Shown here: positions 19,051 through 26,787 of the stretch, piece by piece
Layout of the letters: each line of letters opens with the position of its first letter
Position numbering within the stretch: the stretch's first letter is position 1
Assembly: GCA_027486835.1 (NCBI GenBank)
Contig: JAIXOJ010000109.1
Coordinates: forward strand, 1-32,044
Length of the DNA stretch: 32,044 bases
Reading direction: 5' to 3'
Source of the DNA: Chitinophagaceae bacterium
Lineage (GTDB): Bacteria > Bacteroidota > Bacteroidia > Chitinophagales > Chitinophagaceae
Program-made: the position numbers and the translations under genes
The notes under the pieces: generated by a model
Database searches by the model: none
The model's input: only the letters and a program-made list of their open reading frames with translations
What the model was told of the DNA's origin: nothing

Positions 19051-21144
19051 ATGTTCAATAATAAAAAGTATCTCATTTATTTAGCATTCTTAATGGTACT
19101 CGGCTCCTGCAAAAAGTTTTTAGAAGAAAACCCCAAAGGCTTGATAACGAATACCAATTTTTATCAGACAACTGATGATGCGATTGCTGCAGTCAACGCA
19201 GTTTATACTACCCTCCGTCCAGATGTTGCCTTAGGTTTACCTGGCATTTATTTAACCGAAATGATTTCGGACGATGGCACCATGTCGCCTACAGCTACCC
19301 AAGTAGGGGAAAGGTTGGAACTGGAAAATATGATCTACAGTTCCCAGCACGGCATCATCAAAACGGTTTGGACAAATGCTTACATCTCCATCAATTCGGC
19401 AAATACGGTATTGAAATATGTGTATGATAGTAGCAAAATAAGACCCAACATAGTTAGAAGGGTACGTGGTGAAGCATGTTTTATAAGGGCATTTAATTAT
19501 TTCAGGTTGGTGCAGTTGTACGGTGATGTGCCCTTGGTATTGACACCTTCTGAAATCGGGGTGTCCAATCTTTCGCCAGCTAGGACTCCAGTTAAGGTAG
19601 TTTATGACAGTATTATCAGCGATTTGCAATATGCAGAGCAGAATTTAGATGATAGCTATGATTACAACAATGCTAAAAATGGTGGTCGAGCAACAGCCGC
19701 CGCCGCAAAAGCGCTGTTAGGAAAGGTATATCTAACCATGGCGGGTTATCCTTTGAATGATGCAAGTAAATACCAGATGGCAGCAGATAAACTCAATGAA
19801 ATTATTGTCAACAAAGGCACATACGATTTAGACTTGAACCCAAGCTATTCTGGCATCTTTAGTGCGGCCACTTCGGTCAAAGCAGCGGATAAAGAGCGGA
19901 TTTTTTATTGTAGGGGCACCAGTGGAATGGCACCTGATTACCAAGCTTTCACAAGGATGAAGTCCACTTATTTACAGTTTAAATATGCGGTACCTTCAAA
20001 GGAATATATACCCTATACTACTAATGCTACAACGGACAAATATTTTTCTTTGTCTGGAGGTATAAGGTTGTCATCGATAGAAGTAGATGATGCTATTACC
20101 AGTGCCATACCAATTGGCTTCTCTTTCAATTTTGGAGGTGTGTTATATGACTCGTTTTACATGAGTAGCAATGGTTTTATTAGTTTCAGAAGCAGGAGTA
20201 ATGCGCCACCCAATATTTCTACTGCAACCGACCCCGTAGTGGGGCCATTGATGGACAATCTGAACGGCACAGGTGGAACAGCCAGTTATTTGCTTTCTGG
20301 CTCTGCCCCCAACAGGGTATTGACCTTGGAATGGGCCAACTGGCGATGGAGAACAGGAACCACCGTAGCCAACAACATTAGTTTCCAAGCACAATTGTAT
20401 GAGGATGGCAGGATTCAATTCAACTACAACTGCCCAACTGGTCCAGTAAACAATGCTGCTTCGGCAATTGGGGTACGGTATCCCTCCTCTTACTTGGCAT
20501 TCAAAAACACCAACACTACAGGAGGTTTTAGTTGGGTGGCTAGCAATACGGGTTATTCTTCCAGTGTAAATAAGTTTCAATATAGCAACGGTGATTCTAC
20601 AACCGAATTAATCATCAACCAAAACTTACGAGCAGTTTATGAAGTTTCCGATTCAAGGCGGACTACATCCACTGATTTCTTGGGTACAGTAATCAATAAA
20701 TACAACGATGTGACAAATACTGGCTATACAGATAATGCCGACGATTTTATCTGGCTACGGTATTCGGATGTTTTGTTGATGTATGCAGAGGCTTTGATGG
20801 AAATAGGGGGTGTTACGAATATGGACAATGCTTTGGCAGTTGTCAACTCCATCCGAAAAGCACATGGAGGAACGGCGATTCAGGATTTGAAATACACGGG
20901 ACAAGATGATTTGCGCCAAAAGATTAGGTTGGAGCGTAGGCGGGAATTGGCATTTGAAGGCCACCGTTGGTATGATCTAAAACGATGGAACATCATTGTA
21001 CAGACCATTAAGTCCAACCTCTCCTTTCAGTACAGTCGTCCAATGTCGTACTACGATTTCTTGACTGATAATGTAAAATTGTTGCCCATTCCTTATGCTG
21101 AGTTGGTCAACAATCCTAATCTAACGCAAAATCCTGGATATTAA
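19051..21144 (+). CDS. SusD/RagB-family surface glycan-binding lipoprotein with an inserted domain
   Basis: This is the glycan-binding lid partner of the SusC-like transporter, anchored as a lipoprotein: the signal peptide ends LGSC with Cys20 as the lipidated residue. The SusD helical repeat scaffold is visible at the N-terminus (FYQTTDDAIAAVNAVYTTLR; RGEACFIRAFNYFRLVQLYG), and the canonical C-terminal block is present (DDFIWLRYSDVLLMYAEAL; RLERRRELAFEGHRWYDLKR). At 697 residues it is long for the family, usually about 500-600. The excess maps to residues about 322-515, which read as an all-beta domain (AIPIGFSFNFGGVLYDSFYM, SSNGFISF, YEDGRIQFNYN, SAIGVRYP) of a type otherwise seen in secreted Bacteroidota proteins. 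Removing it leaves about 505 residues. The insert may add a second glycan-binding surface; that is inference. Confidence 0.94.
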   Translation: MFNNKKYLIYLAFLMVLGSCKKFLEENPKGLITNTNFYQTTDDAIAAVNAVYTTLRPDVALGLPGIYLTEMISDDGTMSPTATQVGERLELENMIYSSQHGIIKTVWTNAYISINSANTVLKYVYDSSKIRPNIVRRVRGEACFIRAFNYFRLVQLYGDVPLVLTPSEIGVSNLSPARTPVKVVYDSIISDLQYAEQNLDDSYDYNNAKNGGRATAAAAKALLGKVYLTMAGYPLNDASKYQMAADKLNEIIVNKGTYDLDLNPSYSGIFSAATSVKAADKERIFYCRGTSGMAPDYQAFTRMKSTYLQFKYAVPSKEYIPYTTNATTDKYFSLSGGIRLSSIEVDDAITSAIPIGFSFNFGGVLYDSFYMSSNGFISFRSRSNAPPNISTATDPVVGPLMDNLNGTGGTASYLLSGSAPNRVLTLEWANWRWRTGTTVANNISFQAQLYEDGRIQFNYNCPTGPVNNAASAIGVRYPSSYLAFKNTNTTGGFSWVASNTGYSSSVNKFQYSNGDSTTELIINQNLRAVYEVSDSRRTTSTDFLGTVINKYNDVTNTGYTDNADDFIWLRYSDVLLMYAEALMEIGGVTNMDNALAVVNSIRKAHGGTAIQDLKYTGQDDLRQKIRLERRRELAFEGHRWYDLKRWNIIVQTIKSNLSFQYSRPMSYYDFLTDNVKLLPIPYAELVNNPNLTQNPGY

Positions 21145-21239
21145 GCTGGATTAATTGAGTCCCAATTTTAAGAGAGGGTTGCGATGTTCGATCGTAATTA
21201 AAATCGCTTACCGTTAATAATAATGAAATAACTACTTTT

Positions 21240-23519
21240 ATGATATACGATGAAAACAAAGAAGTAAGACAGTTGAAACAAGAGGCCTTGCAAGCAGACT
21301 TGGCCATTGTAGGTGGCGGTCTTGCGGGTGTTTGTTCTGCAATTACTGCCGCAAGACAAGGATTGAAAGTTGTGTTGGTACAAGATAGACCCGTTTTGGG
21401 CGGGAATGCCTCAAGTGAAGTTCGGCTTTGGATATTGGGAGCTACTTCCCACATGGGTAACAACAATCGTTGGGCTAGGGAAGGAGGCGTTGTGGATGAG
21501 CTGATGGTGGAGAATATGTATAAGAACAAAGAAGGCAACCCGGTGATCTTTGATTCCATTTTATTAGACAAGGTCATTAGCGAACCCAACATTACCTTGC
21601 TCCTCAATACCGCAATTTATGAAGTAACAAAAAAAGATGCTGATACCATTTCAGGCGTAATAGGATTTTGCAGCCAAAACCAAACCACCTATAGCGTTAC
21701 TGCCCCTCTTTTTTGTGATGCATCGGGCGATGGCATCGTAGGGTTTTTAGCAGGTGCTGCCTTTAGGATGGGGGCTGAATCCAAGGAAGAGTTCGGAGAA
21801 AAGTTTGCCCCTTCTAAAGAATATGGCGAATTGCTAGGGCATTCCTTGTACTTCTATAGTAAGGACGTAGGTAAGCCCGTACAATATATCCCGCCCTCCT
21901 TTGCCTTGGATGATATAACTAAAATACCTAGGTTCAAAAGCTTTAACGCAAAAGATTTCGGCTGTAGGTTATGGTGGATAGAATATGGTGGAAGATTAGA
22001 CACCATCACCGATACAGAAACAATAAAGTGGGAATTATGGAAAGTGGTGTACGGGGTATGGAATTACATTAAGAATTCTGGCAACTTTCCAGAAGCCGAA
22101 AACTTGACGCTAGAGTGGGTAGGTATGATTCCAGGCAAAAGGGAAAGCAGACGGTTTGTAGGGGATTATATGCTCACGCAGCAAGATATCGTTGAGCAGC
22201 GAACCCACGAAGATGCCGTGGCTTTTGGAGGGTGGAGCATCGACCTGCATCCTGCTGATGGCGTATTCAGTGAAAAGCCTGGCTGCAACCAATGGCATAG
22301 TAAGGGTATTTATCAGATACCCTACCGGACATTGTACAGTAGGAACATCAATAACTTGTTTATATCAGGCCGCTTGATCAGCGCAACCCATGTTGCTTTT
22401 GGTTCCACAAGGGTCATGGCAACAAGTGCTTATGTAGGTCAATCCATTGCAGTTGCAGCAAAAATTTGTAAGGAACACCATCTTTTGCCAAAGCAGTTGC
22501 TAACTGAAGGCTTGATTGGCCAATTGCAGAACCAATTATTGAGCACGGGTCAATATATCCCCGGATATACTTTAAAAGACCCTAAGGATTTAGTAAAAAC
22601 CGCTACATTAACGGCTACAAGTGAGCTGAAACTGAGCGAACTGCCTTTTAGTGAAGCATTAAGAAAACCATTGGACAACTCTGTCGCACAGATGGTTCCA
22701 GTGAACAAAGGCAAATTGCCGGAAATGATTATTCACGCACATGCTGAAACGAATACCAGTTTGACGGTACAATTGAGGTTGAGTGGGAAATTAGGCAACC
22801 AAACGCCAGATGAGATTGTGCAGACGATTGTAGTATCAATACATCCGAATAGAAATTGTATCTCAATTCATTTTGATGTGGATTTGGATATTGCGCAATA
22901 TGCTTTCCTTACCATCCTCAAGAACCCAGAAGTTTCTTTGTACTATTCTGATTGGCGCATCACAGGATTGCTTTCAGTGTTCAACTCCATCAATCCAGCG
23001 GTTTCCAATTATGGAAAACAAGAGCCAAAGGAAGACATTGGCGTTGACGGATTTGAGTTTTGGTGTCCAAAACGTAGGCCAGAGGGTCATAACATTGCCT
23101 TGAAATTATCCAAACCGATTGATTTATTTAGTGCAGAGAACATCCGTAACGGTGTGGATCGGCCTGTAAATGCACCCAATGCTTGGGTGGCCGATATGAA
23201 GGATGAAAATCCTTCCATATCCATTAAATGGCCTAAACAACAAACCATCAAATCCATCGATTTATTTTTTGATGCAGACTACGATCATCCCATGGAAAGT
23301 GTGCTGATGGGGCATCCAGAAAATGTAATGCCCTTTGTAGTCCGTGATTATACTATCAAGGACGATGTAGGTAATATCCTTTTCTCGAAAAAAGGAAATT
23401 ATCAAACTATCAATAAAGTGGTGTTTGATTCTCCAGTAACCACAGCTTCGCTAACGGTGGAAGTAGCACATCCTTCCCCAACCACGCCTGCAGCAGTGTT
23501 CGCTGTTCGGGCATTTTAG
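21240..23519 (+). CDS. FAD-dependent oxidoreductase with C-terminal beta (F5/8 type C-like) domain
   Basis: This 759-residue protein has an N-terminal dinucleotide-binding fold, ADLAIVGGGLAGVCSAITAA, with G-x-G-x-x-G at residues 25-30, then RPVLGGNASSEVRLWILGA. This matches the PF12831-type FAD-dependent oxidoreductases common in Bacteroidota sugar loci, some of them misnamed xanthan lyases. A second FAD-contact block is NNLFISGRLISATHVAFGST near 370-390. The catalytic part seems to end near 415. The remaining roughly 340 residues are mostly beta, and the last 125 or so (NAWVADM...ISIKWPKQQTIKSIDLFFD) resemble a galactose-binding F5/8 type C fold. No signal peptide is visible, so it should act in the cytoplasm, after the symporter encoded next. 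The oxidised substrate is unknown. It is 95 bases after the SusD gene and probably in its operon. Confidence 0.85.
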   Translation: MIYDENKEVRQLKQEALQADLAIVGGGLAGVCSAITAARQGLKVVLVQDRPVLGGNASSEVRLWILGATSHMGNNNRWAREGGVVDELMVENMYKNKEGNPVIFDSILLDKVISEPNITLLLNTAIYEVTKKDADTISGVIGFCSQNQTTYSVTAPLFCDASGDGIVGFLAGAAFRMGAESKEEFGEKFAPSKEYGELLGHSLYFYSKDVGKPVQYIPPSFALDDITKIPRFKSFNAKDFGCRLWWIEYGGRLDTITDTETIKWELWKVVYGVWNYIKNSGNFPEAENLTLEWVGMIPGKRESRRFVGDYMLTQQDIVEQRTHEDAVAFGGWSIDLHPADGVFSEKPGCNQWHSKGIYQIPYRTLYSRNINNLFISGRLISATHVAFGSTRVMATSAYVGQSIAVAAKICKEHHLLPKQLLTEGLIGQLQNQLLSTGQYIPGYTLKDPKDLVKTATLTATSELKLSELPFSEALRKPLDNSVAQMVPVNKGKLPEMIIHAHAETNTSLTVQLRLSGKLGNQTPDEIVQTIVVSIHPNRNCISIHFDVDLDIAQYAFLTILKNPEVSLYYSDWRITGLLSVFNSINPAVSNYGKQEPKEDIGVDGFEFWCPKRRPEGHNIALKLSKPIDLFSAENIRNGVDRPVNAPNAWVADMKDENPSISIKWPKQQTIKSIDLFFDADYDHPMESVLMGHPENVMPFVVRDYTIKDDVGNILFSKKGNYQTINKVVFDSPVTTASLTVEVAHPSPTTPAAVFAVRAF

Positions 23520-23573
23520 TGAGTAATAAGTTGTATGTCTATTTCAATGTATTCGAGCTAAGCAATTATTTTC

Positions 23574-23606
23574 TAACTAACAACTAACCACTTATAACTA
23601 ACCACT
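23574..23606 (+). repeat. Leader direct repeats before the symporter gene
   Basis: The 11-mer AACTAACCACT occurs at 23582-23592 and 23596-23606, with a near copy AACTAACAACT at 23575-23585 overlapping the first. The second copy ends 6 bases before the start codon. It is G-free and probably unstructured, which may aid translation initiation in a species without strong Shine-Dalgarno use. Confidence 0.5.
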
Positions 23607-23612
23607 AAAAAA

Positions 23613-25313
23613 ATGGTACAACTAGATTTTATCGTTATGGCAGTTTTTGCGCTGCTAATATTTGCCATTGGTCTTGCCTTTACCAAAATGGGAAGTAAGA
23701 ATGGACAAGCCTTTTTCGAAGCTGGTGGAGAAACGCCTTGGTGGATAAACGGGCTTTCCCTTTTTATCAGTTATTTCTCGGCTGGCACGTTCGTGGTTTG
23801 GGGTTCTATTGCCTATAAGTTTGGTTTGGTAGCCAATGCCATCCAATTGACCATGGCCATTAGTGGAGGAATTGTTGCCTTTTTTATTGCAAAGCGATGG
23901 AAAAAAACAGGCGTTAAAACCGCTGCAGAGTACATAGGCCGTCGATTTGGTCTAAAAACCCAACAGTTTTATACCTATCTCGTGCTTACGATGAGCATGT
24001 TTACAACAGCTTCCGTTTTATATCCTGTTGGGAAAATGGTGCATGTGGCAACCCCGTATTCCCTAAATGCATGTATAGTCATTATTGGGGTCATCATCGT
24101 GTTATATACTGCTGCGGGTGGTTTGTGGGCGGTGTTGGTAACTGATGTGGTACAGTTTGTTATACTAACGGCTTCCGTATTGATTGTTTTGCCAATAGCC
24201 TTAGAAACGGTGGGAGGATTCGATAAATTTACTAATCAAGCTCCTGTCGATTTTTTCAAGCCATTCAATAACGATTATACGTTTGGTTTTATGCTCGCCT
24301 TTATTGTGTACCAAACCATGTACATAGGCGGCAATTGGAGCTATGTTCAACGATACACAAGCGTGAAGGATGAAAAGGATTCCCAAAAAGTAGCTTTCAT
24401 CTTCACGATACTCTATTTGGTAAGCCCCATTTTATGGATGTTGCCACCCATGATATACAGGGTCATCAATCCTCATTTACAGGGTTTGGAAGCAGAGGGG
24501 GCCTATATGATGCTTTGCCAAAAAATATTACCAAGTGGGCTAATAGGTTTAGTGCTTGCAGGGATGATTTCGGCCACTTCAAGCAAGGCAAATACCACTA
24601 TCAACCTTGCCGCAACGGTCTTTGCCACAGATTTATACAAAAACCTGATTCGACCTAAAGCAAGCGAGAAAGAATTGATTTTGATGGCGAGGCTGTTTAC
24701 CCTATTGTTTGGGGCTGGCACGGTGGGCATTGCCATACTGATTCCAGAAGTTGGGGGGATAGTCGATTTTGTTTTGAAGATTGCTTCCATAGCGGGCGGA
24801 GCCTTGTTCGCACCAATTATTTGGAGTTTATTTTCAAAACGGCAAACTACTTTTTCCACCGTTTCAGCTACTGTGACCGCACTGATTGTAAACATTTGGT
24901 TTGAAATGTTGATGCCTATGTTGATGCACGAGAAACTAAGTAGAACCGTTGAAACCGTCTTAGGTCAGGCAGTCCCCTTAGCGGTCTTGCTTGGGTTTGA
25001 GTTGTATTATCGTTCAAAGGGAATGGTACATGATAAAGCAGGGGTATTTGAGCAAACCGAGCCTCAAAATGTTGTAACACTATCTAAGGAACACCATCGT
25101 GATGCAGAAGAGCAAAACATATTTGGTATCAGGGTAATTGCTTTGTCAATGGCTGTTGTAAGTATAGGCATCGTTACATTAGGAGTGATGGCTACCCTTT
25201 ACGGCAAAGTGGTAATGGGGGTAGGTGCTATCATCTTCCTCGTATCTATATTGGTTTGGTTGGCTGCAAACAAAAGGAAGAAATTTATTGACCAAACGAT
25301 TTTGCATGGTTAA
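23613..25313 (+). CDS. Sodium:solute symporter (SSS family), probably for a sugar or sugar derivative
   Basis: This 566-residue inner-membrane protein has about 14-15 transmembrane helices and belongs to the SSS (solute:sodium symporter) family. Visible features are the N-terminal helix LDFIVMAVFALLIFAIGLAF, the FFEAGGETPWWINGLSLFIS block (family pattern: a loop before helix 2 with W-W-x-x-G-x-S), AAEYIGRRFGLKTQQFYTYL, YTAAGGLWAVLVTDVVQFVI (helix 5 region) and LVLAGMISATSSKANTTINL (sodium-site helix 8 region, S/T-rich). Placed between a cytoplasmic-looking FAD enzyme and a periplasmic glycosidase-like protein, it most likely carries the released mono- or oligosaccharide across the inner membrane. 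Substrate specificity cannot be deduced. It starts 93 bases after the FAD gene stop, with a repetitive leader. Confidence 0.92.
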   Translation: MVQLDFIVMAVFALLIFAIGLAFTKMGSKNGQAFFEAGGETPWWINGLSLFISYFSAGTFVVWGSIAYKFGLVANAIQLTMAISGGIVAFFIAKRWKKTGVKTAAEYIGRRFGLKTQQFYTYLVLTMSMFTTASVLYPVGKMVHVATPYSLNACIVIIGVIIVLYTAAGGLWAVLVTDVVQFVILTASVLIVLPIALETVGGFDKFTNQAPVDFFKPFNNDYTFGFMLAFIVYQTMYIGGNWSYVQRYTSVKDEKDSQKVAFIFTILYLVSPILWMLPPMIYRVINPHLQGLEAEGAYMMLCQKILPSGLIGLVLAGMISATSSKANTTINLAATVFATDLYKNLIRPKASEKELILMARLFTLLFGAGTVGIAILIPEVGGIVDFVLKIASIAGGALFAPIIWSLFSKRQTTFSTVSATVTALIVNIWFEMLMPMLMHEKLSRTVETVLGQAVPLAVLLGFELYYRSKGMVHDKAGVFEQTEPQNVVTLSKEHHRDAEEQNIFGIRVIALSMAVVSIGIVTLGVMATLYGKVVMGVGAIIFLVSILVWLAANKRKKFIDQTILHG

Positions 25314-25516
25314 GTCGGGGTTTCAAAAGCTGATTGTATTCTACAATAGTTGACCTACTTGTCGGAACAGTACAATTACTGTCGAGTGCGCTTCAAATTG
25401 GATTGTTTGTTAGTTTTTTGTCCTTTTTAAAATCCAATACAGTGTTTGGTGCCACAGTCTTAGATGTAAACACTACATTCATTAACTGATAGTTTTTGCT
25501 TTCAAAATTTGCCATT

Positions 25517-26554
25517 ATGAAATATTGCGCACGAATAATAACAGCGATTGCCGTGTTTTTTCTATTTGGAAAAAATACTACTCACGCACAAGACATAGAC
25601 GTAGAAAGTTGGATCCGGCCTGTACCTGCAACTGCTAAATTTGGGTTGGATAGTTTTATGGTATGGTGCGGCAGTTGCGTCAAGGGCAACGATGGGAAAT
25701 ATTATCTATTCTATAGTCGTTGGCCAAGGAGTAGTAAACACGAATCTTGGGTTACAAAAAGCGAAGTAGCCGTGGCTGTCGCCAACGAACCTACGGGTCC
25801 TTTCAAACATGTAAAAGTGGTATTGCCCACAAGGGAAAAAACATTTTGGGATGCCGAAGTAACCCATAATCCCACGGTTCAAAAGTTTGGCAAAAAGTAT
25901 TATTTATACTATATGGGCAACTATGGCAATGGCGAATGGTGGAACCATCGCAACCACCAACGCATTGGCGTAGCTGTGGCATCTTCCCCTTTGGGTCCTT
26001 GGAAACGTTCTGATAAACCTATTATCGATACTTCTTTTCAGAGCTTCGACCATGTTATGGCTTCCAATCCTGCTGTAACCAAACGCCCCGATGGAAAATA
26101 CCTAATGATTTACAAAGGGGTGGGCAATGGCAAAATGCCCTTTGGTGGCAAAGTGCTTCATGGTGCTGCAATTGCCGATAAGCCCGAAGGTCCCTTTACC
26201 AAATTGCCCAATAGGATTTTTGTAAAAGATACCGTTCAATTCGCTGCGGAAGATCCTTTTATTTGGTTTCAGGAAGGAAAGTATTGGGCCATCGTAAAAG
26301 ACTTTAAAGGCAATTTTACCCATGCTGGCTTAAGCTTGGCCTTGTTCGAATCGATGGACGGGCTGGATTGGAAACCTGCCAAGCATGTATTGGTCACCAA
26401 AACAGAAATTCCTTGGGAGACCGGAACGAAACAAGTAAAGAAATTGGAACGTCCGCAGTTGTATATAGAAAATGGCATCCCCAAAGTATTATTCTGTGCT
26501 GTTTATGATGGAGAGGATAACTATAATGTGGCCATCCCTTTAAAAGTAAAATAG
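25517..26554 (+). CDS. Secreted five-bladed beta-propeller glycoside-hydrolase-like protein
   Basis: This 345-residue protein has a signal peptide (MKYCARIITAIAVFFLFGKN..., cleavage at HA-Q) and should be periplasmic or extracellular. The repeated pattern of a short beta blade with G-K-Y-Y-L-F-Y-type strands is typical of the five-bladed propeller glycosidases (GH43/GH117/GH130-like superfamily): VKGNDGKYYLFYSRW, HNPTVQKFGKKYYLYYMGNY, ASNPAVTKRPDGKYLMIYKG, AEDPFIWFQEGKYWAIVKDF and ERPQLYIENGIPKVLFCAVY. I cannot assign the CAZy family or the catalytic residues by eye. The start at 25517 (ATG) is preferred over the TTG at 25496, which would add seven residues before the signal peptide. It lies 203 bases after the symporter gene. 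Confidence 0.8.
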   Translation: MKYCARIITAIAVFFLFGKNTTHAQDIDVESWIRPVPATAKFGLDSFMVWCGSCVKGNDGKYYLFYSRWPRSSKHESWVTKSEVAVAVANEPTGPFKHVKVVLPTREKTFWDAEVTHNPTVQKFGKKYYLYYMGNYGNGEWWNHRNHQRIGVAVASSPLGPWKRSDKPIIDTSFQSFDHVMASNPAVTKRPDGKYLMIYKGVGNGKMPFGGKVLHGAAIADKPEGPFTKLPNRIFVKDTVQFAAEDPFIWFQEGKYWAIVKDFKGNFTHAGLSLALFESMDGLDWKPAKHVLVTKTEIPWETGTKQVKKLERPQLYIENGIPKVLFCAVYDGEDNYNVAIPLKVK

Positions 26555-26610
26555 GCAACCTATAAAAATAACTGCCCTCAAAAACTGCCCGATTGCCACT
26601 AATTGGAAAA

Positions 26611-26742
26611 ATGAAGTTGTTTTTTAAGATTTACAACATTATCGTGCTGATGCCCTTTTATAGCCATGTCCATTACAATCAACAAGCATTGGATAATGTT
26701 GGTACAGTAATAGCGACAAAGATTTACGCCCATGCCCAATAA
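26611..26742 (+). CDS. Possible small ORF (43 residues), doubtful
   Basis: An ATG-started frame in the 233-bp gap before the next large gene encodes MKLFFKIYNIIVLMPFYSHV and a short tail ending KIYAHAQ. The N-terminus resembles a hydrophobic leader. There is no recognisable family. It may be a fragment of a former gene, a small leader peptide or chance. Confidence 0.22.
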   Translation: MKLFFKIYNIIVLMPFYSHVHYNQQALDNVGTVIATKIYAHAQ

Positions 26743-26787
26743 GCTTAATTTAATTGATTAATTTATTCCCTAAATAACTTCAAGAAG

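Noticed and set aside
20143-20580. 145-codon minus-strand ORF inside the SusD-like gene
   Set aside because: Fully antisense to the strong SusD coding frame; the composition looks like a shadow.
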